Origin: Streptantibioticus cattleyicolor NRRL 8057 = DSM 46488
GTDB lineage: Bacteria > Actinomycetota > Actinomycetes > Streptomycetales > Streptomycetaceae
Direction: 5' to 3'
Assembly: GCF_000240165.1 (NCBI RefSeq)
Contig: NC_017586.1
Span: 1,116,001-1,180,000, forward strand
DNA length: 64,000 nt
Under the pieces are notes generated by a model that saw only the letters and a list, made by a program, of their open reading frames with translations, was not told the origin of the DNA and ran no database searches. Shown piece after piece: positions 34,199-42,179 of this stretch. Both the position numbers and the translations under genes were made by a program. Position 1 is the first letter of the stretch. Each line of letters starts with the position of its first letter.

Positions 34199-35067
34199 CC
34201 CTTGGTGAAGTCACGGCGCCGGAAGAGCGCCCCGGCGACGGCCAGGCAGACGACCAGGTATCCGGCGCTCACCAACGCCCCCTCGATCAGCGGCCCGTGG
34301 TACGGCGCCGCCCGCGCCAGCCCGTGCCAGGCGTCGAACGGCGTGGTGAGCAGCGCGTGCCGTACCCCGGCGAGCACCGGCCCGCCGCCCACGTACGCCA
34401 GCAGCTGCATCACCAGCCCGGCCAGCACCGGTACGCCGATCCCGGCGGCGGTGTGCCGGGTGGCGACCGAGCAGAGCACGCCGAGCGCGGTGAAGCCGAG
34501 CGCGGGCGGCAGGGCGGTCAGCCAGGCGAGGACGACCAGAGCGGCGGCGTGCCCCGGGCCCAGTCGGGTGCCGTCCAGCACCACCAGCGGCTCACGGCCG
34601 ACGAGCAGCACCCCGGCGGCCAGGCTGCTCACCCCGGCGAGGGCGACCACCACCACGGTGAAGGTGGCGGCGGCCAGCACCTTGCCGGCGAAGAGCCGGC
34701 CACGGCCCAGGGACCTGGTCAGGATCGTCTTCCAGGTGCCGTGGTGGTCCTCGGCGGCGAAGATGTCCCCGGCGACCAGGCAGGTGAGCACCGGGAACGC
34801 CCACTGCCCGGCGAACCCCAGCACCACCAGCGGGACGGCGAACCCGGTGTCGTGCACCCAGCGCCCGAAGAGGGTGTCGGAGGGCACGGTGTCCTGGGTG
34901 TTCAGCGCCAGCGTGAAGACGAACGGCGCCAGCAGGCAGATCGCGGTGACGGCCCGGATCCGCCACTGGGCGCAGAGCTTCTCCAGCTCCCACAGGTAGA
35001 CCACGCCGGTCCCGCCGCGGGTGCGCCCGGTCGCGGCGGGCCGGTCCGTGGTGGCGACGGCGGTCAT
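34195..35067 (-). CDS. ABC transporter permease
   Basis: A 290-residue membrane protein with about six hydrophobic segments (AVTAICLLAPFVFTLAL, VPLVVLGFAGQWAFPVL, FTVVVVALAGVSSLAAGVLL and others) and the FAAEDHHGTWKTILTRSLGR loop typical of ABC-2 permeases. The ATG at 35067 overlaps the ATPase stop; longer frames run through the ATPase gene. With the adjacent ATPase it forms an exporter of unknown substrate. Confidence 0.85.
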   Translation of the reverse strand: MTAVATTDRPAATGRTRGGTGVVYLWELEKLCAQWRIRAVTAICLLAPFVFTLALNTQDTVPSDTLFGRWVHDTGFAVPLVVLGFAGQWAFPVLTCLVAGDIFAAEDHHGTWKTILTRSLGRGRLFAGKVLAAATFTVVVVALAGVSSLAAGVLLVGREPLVVLDGTRLGPGHAAALVVLAWLTALPPALGFTALGVLCSVATRHTAAGIGVPVLAGLVMQLLAYVGGGPVLAGVRHALLTTPFDAWHGLARAAPYHGPLIEGALVSAGYLVVCLAVAGALFRRRDFTKG

Positions 35068-35975
35068 GGCTCGCCCCTTCCGGTGCCGGTGAGCGTCAGG
35101 AAGAGCGATTCCAGCGGGGTGGCCCGAAGGCTCAGCGCGCGTACCGCGACGCCGTCCCGGCCGAGCGCGAGCACGTAGGCGTCGAGCGCGTCGGGGGCGG
35201 CGCGCACCGCGAGGCCGCCGTCGGGGTGGCCGGCCGCGGTGACCCCGGGGGTGGCCGCGGCGGCCCGCGCCGCCGCCTCGTCGTCGCTGGTCCGCAGGTG
35301 GTGGGCGGGGTCCGGGGCGCGGGACCGCAGGTCGGCGAGGGAGCCGGTGTAGGCGACGCGGCCGGCGCTCAGGACGGTCACGTCGTCGCAGACCTCCTCC
35401 ACCTCGGCCATGTTGTGACTGCTGAGCAGGACGGTCAGGCCGTCGGCGGCGAGTTCGCGCACCAGGCGGCGCATGTCGCGGACGCCGGCGGGGTCCAGGC
35501 CGTTGGCGGGTTCGTCGAGCACCAGCAGGCGCGGGGCGCGCAGCAGGGCGGCGGCGATGCCCAACCGCTGGCGCATGCCGAAGGAGTAGCCGCCGACCTT
35601 GGCGCGGTGGCGACCGGCGAGCCCGACCCGGTCGAGGGCGGCGTCGATCCGCCCGGGGGCCGCGCCGCCGTCGAGGTCGGCCAGGAGCGCCAGGTTGCGG
35701 CCGGCCGACAGGTACGGGTAGAAGCGCGGGCTCTCCACGAAGCCGGCCACCCCGTCCAGGCCGCCCGGCGGGCGCTCCCGGCCGAGCAGCCGCAGCGTTC
35801 CGGCGTCCGGGCGCACCAGCCCGAACAGCATCCGCAACACCGTGGTCTTCCCCGCCCCGTTGGGCCCCAGCAGCCCGTGCACCCCGCCGACCGCCACCGT
35901 CAGATCGACGCCGGCCACCGCCGTGGTCGCACCGAATCGTTTCACCAGCCCCCGCGCCTCGACCGCCGTCCCCAA
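35064..35975 (-). CDS. ABC transporter ATP-binding protein
   Basis: A 303-residue ATPase: Walker A LLGPNGAGKTTVLRML near residue 35, YSFGMRQRLGIAAALL as signature, LLVLDEPANGLDP as Walker B and SSHNMAEVEEVCDDV as the H-loop. This is the DrrA/CcmA-like exporter type. The signature reads SFGMR rather than SGGQR, a common variant in this group. The start is TTG at 35975 with AGGGGG 9 bases upstream; no ATG fits. First gene of a three-gene operon with the permease and lipoprotein. Confidence 0.87.
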   Translation of the reverse strand: MGTAVEARGLVKRFGATTAVAGVDLTVAVGGVHGLLGPNGAGKTTVLRMLFGLVRPDAGTLRLLGRERPPGGLDGVAGFVESPRFYPYLSAGRNLALLADLDGGAAPGRIDAALDRVGLAGRHRAKVGGYSFGMRQRLGIAAALLRAPRLLVLDEPANGLDPAGVRDMRRLVRELAADGLTVLLSSHNMAEVEEVCDDVTVLSAGRVAYTGSLADLRSRAPDPAHHLRTSDDEAAARAAAATPGVTAAGHPDGGLAVRAAPDALDAYVLALGRDGVAVRALSLRATPLESLFLTLTGTGRGEP

Positions 35976-36104
35976 CCGCCCGCACCCCCTCGCCCGTTGC
36001 CGTCAACGGCTGTGAACGTAGGGCCGGCCGGCGTACGGCGGAAGACGCGCGGAGGAACAACGGATGCCGCCCGGGCTACAGCGCCGGAGCGACGGAGGCA
36101 TGAT

Positions 36105-36123
36105 CGTCAACCAAGGGTTGACG
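36105..36123. promoter_or_regulatory. operator-like palindrome 1 upstream of the ClpC2-like gene
   Basis: A perfect 19-bp dyad CGTCAACC-AAG-GGTTGACG overlapping the -35 hexamer. An almost identical dyad lies 28 bases further on (centre to centre). Likely a repressor site; the adjacent gene encodes its own HTH domain. Confidence 0.75.
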
Positions 36124-36146
36124 CTCCGGTATCGACAACCTACGGT
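36118..36146 (+). promoter_or_regulatory. promoter of the ClpC2-like gene (leaderless)
   Basis: TTGACG (36118-36123), 17-base spacer, TACGGT (36141-36146), an excellent streptomycete housekeeping promoter. The -10 ends six bases before the ATG, so transcription should begin at or next to the A of the start codon, giving a leaderless mRNA. No ribosome-binding site is present. Confidence 0.7.
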
Positions 36147-36151
36147 TGACG
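36133..36151. promoter_or_regulatory. operator-like palindrome 2 upstream of the ClpC2-like gene
   Basis: CGACAACC-TAC-GGTTGACG, the same dyad as at 36105 with one mismatch, covering the -10 element up to the start codon. Occupancy would block RNA polymerase. Confidence 0.72.
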
Positions 36152-36152
36152 C

Positions 36153-36950
36153 ATGTCGAAGAACCCCGTACGGCTCGACGACCTGATCGAGCACGTCCTC
36201 AACCGCAACCCGGAGGCCGACGCCCTCCAGCACCTCTCCGACGCCGTGGAGACCTCCACGCACCTCGGCGAGGTCGCCGACCACCTCATCGGCCACTTCG
36301 TGGACCAGGCCCGCCGCGCCGGCGCCTCCTGGACCGAGATCGGCCAGCACATGGGGGTGAGCAAGCAGGCGGCGCAGAAGCGCTTCGTCCCCAAGGAGAC
36401 CGAGCCTGACGAGCTGCTGGAGGCGGCCCCCGGCTCCAACCTGTTCACCCGGTTCACCGCGCGCGCCCGCACGGCGGTGGAGAACGCCCAGCAGTACGCG
36501 CGCTCGCTCGGCGGCGAACTCATCGGCTCGGAGCACCTGTTGCTCGCGCTGCTGGACGACTCCCAGGGCCTGGCCGTCAAGGCCGTCGAGGCCCTGGGCG
36601 CCCCCGCCGAGCAGGTCCGCGAGGTGGTGCTGACCGCCCTCGGCCAAGGTGAGGCGTCCGACAAGGACCGGCTGCGCTTCAGCCGCGGCGCCAAGAAGAC
36701 GCTCCAGCTCGCGCTGCGCGAGGCGCTCCACCTCGGCCACAACTACATCGGCACCGAGCACCTGCTGCTCGGCCTGCTGCGCAACGAGGGCGAACTCGGC
36801 GCCGAGATCCTCATCGGCCTCGGCGTCACCCGCGAACGCACCGAGGAGTGGGTGGTCGCCCTGCTCGACCAGTACCTGAAGTCCGGTGGCGAGCAGGGCG
36901 GTCAGCGGGAGACGTCCGAGGGCGGCGAGAAGACCGACGGCGGCGACTGA
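36153..36950 (+). CDS. ClpC2-like protein: HTH plus two Clp N-terminal repeats, no ATPase
   Basis: A 265-residue protein. Residues about 58-79 (SWTEIGQHMGVSKQAAQKRF) form a helix-turn-helix; residues about 98-165 and 175-243 are two Clp N-terminal repeats (SEHLLLALLDD; TEHLLLGLLRNEG). There are no AAA+ domains, so it cannot unfold proteins. This is the layout of mycobacterial ClpC2, which binds ClpC1-targeting natural products such as cyclomarin and represses its own gene. Two tandem palindromes over its leaderless promoter fit the same autoregulation. An acidic/Gly tail ends the protein. Ligand and DNA binding are inferred. Confidence 0.82.
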   Translation: MSKNPVRLDDLIEHVLNRNPEADALQHLSDAVETSTHLGEVADHLIGHFVDQARRAGASWTEIGQHMGVSKQAAQKRFVPKETEPDELLEAAPGSNLFTRFTARARTAVENAQQYARSLGGELIGSEHLLLALLDDSQGLAVKAVEALGAPAEQVREVVLTALGQGEASDKDRLRFSRGAKKTLQLALREALHLGHNYIGTEHLLLGLLRNEGELGAEILIGLGVTRERTEEWVVALLDQYLKSGGEQGGQRETSEGGEKTDGGD

Positions 36951-36970
36951 GCCGCTCAGCCCACCACTGC

Positions 36971-38062
36971 TCAGCCCACCACGCGGCCCCGCAGCACGAT
37001 CCGCCGCGGGGCCGCCAACACCCGTACGTCCGCCCGCGGATCGGCCTCGTAGACCACCAGGTCGGCCGGGGCGCCCTCGTCCAGCAGCGGTCGGCCCAGC
37101 CACCGGCGTGCCCCCCAGGTGGCCGCCGAGACCGCCGCCACCTGCGGGATCCCCGCCTCCACCAGTTCGGCCACCTCGTCGGCCACCAGTCCGTGCGGCA
37201 GCGAACCGCCCGCGTCGGTGCCGGTGAAGACCGGGATGCCGGCGTCGTAGGCGGCGCGCACCGTGTCGTAACGGCGGGCGTGCAACCGCCGCATGTGCGC
37301 CGACCAGTTGGGGAACTTGGCCTCGCCGCCGTCGGCGAGCCGGGGGAAGGTGGCGATGTTCACCAGCGTCGGCACGATGGCCACCCCGCGTTCGGCGAAC
37401 AGCGGGATGGTCTCCTCGGTGAGCCCGGTGGCGTGCTCCACGCAGTCGATGCCCGCCTCGACCAGGTCGGCCAGCGAGTCCTCGGCGAAGCAGTGCGCGG
37501 TCACCCGGGCGCCCTCCTCGTGGGCGGCGGCGATCGCCTCCTCGATCGCCCAACGCGGCCAGCAGGGCGCCAGATCACCCACCGAACGGTCGATCCAGTC
37601 CCCCACCAGCTTGACCCAGCCGTCCCCGCGCCGGGCCTCGCGGCGTACGTACGCGGCCAGGTCGCCCGGCTCGATCTCGTGCGCGTAGTTGCGGATGTAG
37701 CGGCGGGTGCGGGCGATGTGGCGCCCGGCCCGCACGATCCTCGGCAGGTCGGCGCGGTCGTCCACCCAGCGGGTGTCGGCGGGCGAACCGGCGTCCCGCA
37801 GCAGCAGGGCCCCGGCGTCCCGGTCGGCCAGCGCCTGCTTCTCCGAGGTGGCCTCGTCCACCGCGCCGTGCGCGTCGAGGCCCACGTGGCAGTGGGCGTC
37901 CACCAGACCGGGCAGCACCCAGCCGGTGACCGTCCGCACGTCCCGGGCGGTGGCCGGAGGCCGGTAGGTGATCCGGCCGCCGACCACCCACAGCTCGTCG
38001 CGGACCTCCTCCGGTCCGACCAGCACCCGGCCCTTGATGTGCAGCACCGCGCCATCCGTCAT
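36971..38062 (-). CDS. amidohydrolase family protein
   Basis: A 363-residue metal-dependent hydrolase. The metal motif VLPGLVDAHCHVGLD lies at about residues 48-62, a candidate metal Lys sits in WVKLVGDW, further metal His residues in ARVTAHCFAED and CVEHATGL, and the catalytic Asp in VFTGTDAGGSLPHG. Such enzymes hydrolyse cyclic amides, imidazolonepropionate-like compounds or dipeptides (prolidase-like). The ATG at 38062 is chosen; the longer frame runs antisense through the aminotransferase. It is divergent from the class V aminotransferase gene. Substrate unknown. Confidence 0.87.
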   Translation of the reverse strand: MTDGAVLHIKGRVLVGPEEVRDELWVVGGRITYRPPATARDVRTVTGWVLPGLVDAHCHVGLDAHGAVDEATSEKQALADRDAGALLLRDAGSPADTRWVDDRADLPRIVRAGRHIARTRRYIRNYAHEIEPGDLAAYVRREARRGDGWVKLVGDWIDRSVGDLAPCWPRWAIEEAIAAAHEEGARVTAHCFAEDSLADLVEAGIDCVEHATGLTEETIPLFAERGVAIVPTLVNIATFPRLADGGEAKFPNWSAHMRRLHARRYDTVRAAYDAGIPVFTGTDAGGSLPHGLVADEVAELVEAGIPQVAAVSAATWGARRWLGRPLLDEGAPADLVVYEADPRADVRVLAAPRRIVLRGRVVG

Positions 38063-38149
38063 GGACAGGACTCTACGAGCCCGCGGGCGCCGCCGGACCG
38101 CCGGGTACGCTCGGCGAAACCCCCTGACCGTCCGGGAAGGCGACACGCA

Positions 38150-39253
38150 GTGACACACCCGTCCCCCATCACCCCGCACCCCCTGCTGGACCTCGAACCG
38201 CTCACCGCGGCGCGGTTCGCCGCCATCGAGCGCAAGGTCGCGGCCCTGCTCGGCACCACGCAGGACATCGTGGTCATGCAGGGCGAGGCGCTGCTGCCGC
38301 TGGAGGGGTGCATCCGCTCCGCCGCCCGCCCCGGCTCCACCGCGCTCAACGTGGTCACCGGGCCGTACGGGCAGACCTTCGGCGGCTGGCTGCGGGACTG
38401 CGGGGTCACCGTGGTCGACCTCGCGGTGCCGTACCACACGGCGGCCGGCGCCGAGCAGGTGGCGCGGGCGCTGGCGGAACACCCGCGGATCGACTTCGTC
38501 TCCCTGGTCCACGCCGAGGCGGCGACCGGCAACACCAACCCGGTGCCCGAGATCGCCGAGGCGGTACGGGCGCACGGCGCGCTGCTGATGGTGGACGCCG
38601 TCGCCTCGGTCGCCGCCGAACCGCTGCTGCCCGAGGCGTGGGGCGTCGACCTGTGCGTCATCGGCGCCCAGAAGGCCATGGGCGGCCCGGCCGGGGTCTC
38701 CGCGGTCTCGGTGAGCGAGCGCGCCTGGCAGCGCATGGCCGACAACCCGGCCGCGCCGCGCCGCTCCTACCTGTCGCTGCTGGACTGGAAGGAACGCTGG
38801 ATCGACACCGGCCGCGCCGCGCTGCCGCACGCCCCGGCCCAGTTGGAGATGCTCGCCCTCGACGCCTGCCTGGACCGCGTCGAGCACGACGGCCTCGACG
38901 CGGTGACCGGCCGCCACCGGTCCGCCGCCGTCGCTACCCGGGCCGGGGTACGGGCGCTGGGCGACGGCGTCGAGCCGTACGTGCGCCTCGACCACGAGGC
39001 GGCCCCGGTGGCGACCACGCTGCGCACCACCGGCGACGCCCGCGAGATCGTCGCCGCCGCGCTCCGGGCCGACCCCGCCGTGCCGCTGACCGCGGGCGGC
39101 GGCGCCCTCGCCAAGGAGATGATCCGCGTCAACCACTACGGTCCGGACGCCCAGTTGCCGGTGATCCACCGTTCCCTCTCCGCGCTCGCCACCGCCTTGG
39201 ACGCCGACCCGGCCGCCGCCCTGGAGGCCGCCTCCGCCGCCTGGTCCGCCTGA
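38150..39253 (+). CDS. class V aminotransferase (PLP enzyme)
   Basis: A 367-residue fold-type I enzyme of the serine-pyruvate/alanine-glyoxylate aminotransferase group. Visible: GPYGQTFGGWL, LVHAEAATGNTNPV, LLMVDAVASVAAEPL, the PLP-Lys segment CVIGAQKAMGGPAGVSAVSV and a late NHYGPDA. The GTG at 38150 follows GGGAAGGCGACACGCA. A clear terminator lies 40 bases downstream. Divergent from the amidohydrolase, suggesting a shared amino-compound pathway, unproven. Confidence 0.86.
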   Translation: MTHPSPITPHPLLDLEPLTAARFAAIERKVAALLGTTQDIVVMQGEALLPLEGCIRSAARPGSTALNVVTGPYGQTFGGWLRDCGVTVVDLAVPYHTAAGAEQVARALAEHPRIDFVSLVHAEAATGNTNPVPEIAEAVRAHGALLMVDAVASVAAEPLLPEAWGVDLCVIGAQKAMGGPAGVSAVSVSERAWQRMADNPAAPRRSYLSLLDWKERWIDTGRAALPHAPAQLEMLALDACLDRVEHDGLDAVTGRHRSAAVATRAGVRALGDGVEPYVRLDHEAAPVATTLRTTGDAREIVAAALRADPAVPLTAGGGALAKEMIRVNHYGPDAQLPVIHRSLSALATALDADPAAALEAASAAWSA

Positions 39254-39293
39254 CGCCGTCCGGCCCCGGGCAGCACGCACCACCCGGTCCACG

Positions 39294-39317
39294 ACGCCCG
39301 CCATGGCGGGCGTTTTT
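39294..39317 (+). terminator. intrinsic terminator of the class V aminotransferase gene
   Basis: The palindrome ACGCCCGCCATGGCGGGCGT (39294-39313) is followed by a run of T through 39317, a textbook Rho-independent terminator 40 bases after the stop. Confidence 0.88.
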
Positions 39318-39529
39318 CCGCGTGCCGCCCGGGCAAACCTCCCGCCGCGCCGCTCACCGCGATATCCATATTTCTCCGGCGGAATTCCGAGAATTCACGG
39401 AGCGCATTCGCCCGTTCTCTTCTGCCCAGCCTCCGGCGGGCTAAACACCAAGATTTCACAGCGGTCCGGCGGCCGATTCCAGGCGTGTTCCGGGGAGGTT
39501 ACCCAGGTGTGACCGACTCCACAACGCGC

Positions 39530-39561
39530 CCGATGTGCCCGGACATATCCGGGCACATCGG
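39530..39561. promoter_or_regulatory. 14-bp-arm palindrome upstream of ectA
   Basis: Arms at 39530-39543 (CCGATGTGCCCGGA) and 39548-39561 are perfect complements, with a CATA loop. It lies between an already sufficient terminator and the ect operon, so an operator or structured RNA is more likely than a second terminator. Confidence 0.6.
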
Positions 39562-39664
39562 TACGCAGAACCGCCCGTCGGCCACGATGTTCGCGTGCGC
39601 GTGATAACACAAGCAGGGCTTTCAGGTAACCCCGCGCCCCGATGCATTTCGCTTTTTCGCTGGG

Positions 39665-39670
39665 TAAATT
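39665..39670 (+). promoter_or_regulatory. candidate -10 of the ect operon
   Basis: TAAATT fits TAnnnT and ends eight bases before the ectA ATG. There is no ribosome-binding site, so a leaderless or nearly leaderless transcript is possible. The -35 region (TGCATT at 16 bases) is poor, which would fit control by an alternative sigma factor or activator. Confidence 0.35.
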
Positions 39671-39678
39671 CATCCCGC

Positions 39679-40209
39679 ATGACCGCCACGTCGGAAGAAC
39701 TTCTGCCCGCTGAGCCGGAACGCCGGACGGATTTCCGGTTGGACACGCCTTCGGTGGACGACGGCGCCGCGATCTGGCGGATCGCCCGTGACTCCAAGGC
39801 ACTGGACCTCAACTCGTCGTACAGCTATCTGCTCTGGTGCCGCGACTTCGCCGGCACATCCGTGGTGGCGCGGGACGAAACCGGCACCCCGGTGGGTTTC
39901 GTGACCGGTTACGTACGCCCCGAGCGCCCCGGGACGCTGGTCGTCTGGCAGGTGGCGGTGGACGGCGCGTACCGCGGACGCGGACTCGCCGCGGCGATGC
40001 TCGACGGTCTGGCCGAACGGGCCGCCGAGGCCGGCATCCGTCACCTGGAGACCACCATCACCCCGGACAACGAGGCGTCCAACCGGCTGTTCACCTCCTT
40101 CGGGGCGCGGCACGGCGCCGCGGTCGAGCGCGAAGTGCTCTTCCACGGCGGCCAGTTCCCGGACCCGCACGCGCCCGAGGTGCTGTACCGCATAGGCCCG
40201 CTGACCTGA
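39679..40209 (+). CDS. ectA: L-2,4-diaminobutyrate N-gamma-acetyltransferase
   Basis: A 176-residue GNAT enzyme for the second step of ectoine synthesis. Family features: FRLDTPSVDDGAAIWRIARD, LDLNSSYSYLLWCRDF, the acetyl-CoA loop VDGAYRGRGLAAAML and TTITPDNEASNRLF. Followed by ectB, ectC and ectD in order. The ATG at 39679 has no ribosome site but a candidate -10 just upstream. A 144-base gap with a tandem repeat precedes ectB. Confidence 0.95.
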   Translation: MTATSEELLPAEPERRTDFRLDTPSVDDGAAIWRIARDSKALDLNSSYSYLLWCRDFAGTSVVARDETGTPVGFVTGYVRPERPGTLVVWQVAVDGAYRGRGLAAAMLDGLAERAAEAGIRHLETTITPDNEASNRLFTSFGARHGAAVEREVLFHGGQFPDPHAPEVLYRIGPLT

Positions 40210-40231
40210 CCCGCTGACCGACCCGCTGCCC

Positions 40232-40278
40232 CGACCCCTGGCCGACCCGACCCCTGGCCGACCCGACCCCTGGCCGAC
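40232..40278. repeat. three tandem copies of a 16-bp unit between ectA and ectB
   Basis: The unit CGACCCCTGGCCGACC starts at 40232, 40248 and 40264; the third copy lacks the last base. Copies are otherwise identical, which suggests recent slippage. It lies 23 bases after the ectA stop. Confidence 0.9.
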
Positions 40279-40353
40279 ACCCGGCCGGCGCCTTTCCCTC
40301 GCCGGCCGCGCATTCCCCCCTCTTCCCCTCACATCAGCCCCGAGGAGATCACG

Positions 40354-41622
40354 GTGACCATCACCCCGCCCGAGTTGAGCATCTTCGAGTCGCTGGAGTC
40401 CGAGGTCCGCAGCTACTGCCGTGGCTGGCCCGCGGTGTTCGACCGCGCGCAGGGCAGCCGGCTCTACGACGAGGACGGCCACAGCTACCTGGACTTCTTC
40501 TCCGGTGCGGGCGCCCTCAACTACGGCCACAACAACCCGGTACTCAAACGCGCGTTGCTGGACTATCTGGAACGCGACGGCATCACCCACGGCCTCGACA
40601 TGAGCACCACGGCCAAACGCCGCTTCCTCAGCTCGTTCCAGGAGGTGGTGCTCGCCCCGCGCGGCCTGGACTACAAGGTGATGTTCCCCGGCCCCACCGG
40701 CACCAACGCCGTGGAGGCCGCGCTCAAACTGGCCCGCAAGGTCAAGGGCCGCGAGGCGATCGTCTCGTTCACCAACGCCTTCCACGGCATGTCGCTGGGG
40801 TCGCTGGCGGTCACCGGCAACGCCTTCAAGCGGGCCGGCGCCGGCATCCCGCTGGTGCACGGCACCCCGATGCCGTTCGACCACTACCTGGACGGTCGCG
40901 TCCCGGACTTCCTGTGGTTCGAGCGCCTGCTGGAGGACTCCGGCTCCGGCCTCAACCAGCCCGCCGCGGTCATCGTGGAGACCATCCAGGGCGAGGGCGG
41001 CATCAACGTCGCCCGCCCCGAATGGCTGCGCGGCCTGGCCGAGTTGTGCCGACGGCGCGACATGCTGCTGATCGTCGACGACATCCAGATGGGGTGCGGG
41101 CGCACCGGCCCGTTCTTCTCCTTCGAGGAGGCCGGCATCGTCCCGGACATCGTCACCCTGTCCAAGTCCATCGGCGGCTACGGCATGCCGATGTCGCTGA
41201 CGCTCTTCAAGCCGGAGCTGGACATCTGGGAGCCCGGCGAGCACAACGGCACCTTCCGCGGCAACAACCCGGCGTTCGTCACCGCGACGGCCGCGCTGGA
41301 GGCGTACTGGGCGGACGGCCAGATGGAGAAGCAGACCGTGGCCCGCGGTGAGCAGGTGGAGGCCGCGCTGCGGGAGATCGCCGCCGAGCACCCGCGGTCC
41401 GGCGCCACGTACCGGGGGCGGGGGCTGGTGTGGGGGCTGGAGTTCACCGACCCGGCCCGGGCCGGCGCCGTCTGCCGCCGCGCCTTCGAGCTGGGGCTGC
41501 TGCTGGAGACCTCCGGGCCGGAGAGCGAGGTCGTCAAGCTGCTGCCGGCCCTGACCGTCTCCCCCGACGAACTCGACGAGGGGCTGCGCACCCTGGCCCG
41601 CGCGGTCCGCGACACCGCCTGA
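40354..41622 (+). CDS. ectB: diaminobutyrate-2-oxoglutarate transaminase
   Basis: A 422-residue class III aminotransferase that converts aspartate semialdehyde to L-2,4-diaminobutyrate with glutamate. Motifs: [53 protein letters not shown] and the PLP-Lys [12 protein letters not shown]. The GTG at 40354 is preceded by CGAGGAGATCACG. Length matches EctB. Confidence 0.96.
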   Translation: MTITPPELSIFESLESEVRSYCRGWPAVFDRAQGSRLYDEDGHSYLDFFSGAGALNYGHNNPVLKRALLDYLERDGITHGLDMSTTAKRRFLSSFQEVVLAPRGLDYKVMFPGPTGTNAVEAALKLARKVKGREAIVSFTNAFHGMSLGSLAVTGNAFKRAGAGIPLVHGTPMPFDHYLDGRVPDFLWFERLLEDSGSGLNQPAAVIVETIQGEGGINVARPEWLRGLAELCRRRDMLLIVDDIQMGCGRTGPFFSFEEAGIVPDIVTLSKSIGGYGMPMSLTLFKPELDIWEPGEHNGTFRGNNPAFVTATAALEAYWADGQMEKQTVARGEQVEAALREIAAEHPRSGATYRGRGLVWGLEFTDPARAGAVCRRAFELGLLLETSGPESEVVKLLPALTVSPDELDEGLRTLARAVRDTA

Positions 41623-41702
41623 CCGCACCCCCGCGCCCGTCCGCGCGTCCGGCGCCGACCGGGCGCCGAGAACCCCGTACCGACAGAAAGGCACACGTCA
41701 CC

Positions 41703-42107
41703 GTGATCGTCCGCTCGTTCAAGGACATCGAAGGCACCGACCGGCATGTGAAGGCCGCGTCGGGCACCTGGGAGAGCAAGCGCATCGTCCTCGCCCGGGA
41801 GGGCGTCGGCTTCTCGCTGCACGAGACGGTCCTCTACGCGGGCACCGAGACGTCGATGTGGTACGCCAACCACATCGAGGCGGTGCTGTGCGTCGAGGGC
41901 GAGGCGGAGCTGACCAACGACGAGACGGGTGAGAAGCACTGGATCACCCCGGGCACGATGTATCTGCTGGACGGCCACGAGAAGCACACGCTGCGTCCGA
42001 AGACCGACTTCCGCTGCGTGTGCGTCTTCAACCCGCCGGTCACCGGCCGTGAGGACCACGACGAGAACGGGGTCTACCCGCTGCTCACCGAGCCCGCCGG
42101 CGCCTGA
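41703..42107 (+). CDS. ectC: ectoine synthase
   Basis: A 134-residue cupin that cyclises N-gamma-acetyl-diaminobutyrate to ectoine. It begins with the canonical VIVRSF and has [36 protein letters not shown] and [20 protein letters not shown], including the Glu and two His that hold iron. The GTG at 41703 is the only start that fits; AAAGG lies 11 bases upstream. Confidence 0.96.
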   Translation: MIVRSFKDIEGTDRHVKAASGTWESKRIVLAREGVGFSLHETVLYAGTETSMWYANHIEAVLCVEGEAELTNDETGEKHWITPGTMYLLDGHEKHTLRPKTDFRCVCVFNPPVTGREDHDENGVYPLLTEPAGA

Positions 42108-42116
42108 GCCGGGTCC

Positions 42117-42157
42117 GCTCCCCCCTCTCCCTCGTCCCTCCCTCCTCCCTCCTCCCG
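42117..42157 (+). other. polypyrimidine tract between ectC and ectD
   Basis: A 41-base stretch of almost only C and T (one G) on the coding strand, ending before the AAAGGAG ribosome site of ectD. Its purpose is unknown; such unpaired tracts can act as RNA-processing or Rho-loading sites. Confidence 0.6.
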
Positions 42158-42179
42158 ACGACGCCCTGAAAGGAGCCGT

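Larger units (their letters stand above)
39254..39678 (+). other. regulatory intergenic region upstream of ectA
   Basis: No gene is supported in these 425 bases. The left end holds the aminotransferase terminator; the middle is noticeably AT-richer than the rest of the window, with a long palindrome at 39530-39561 and GTTACC/GGTAAC elements (39498, 39624 region); the right end holds a candidate -10 for ectA. Confidence 0.6.
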
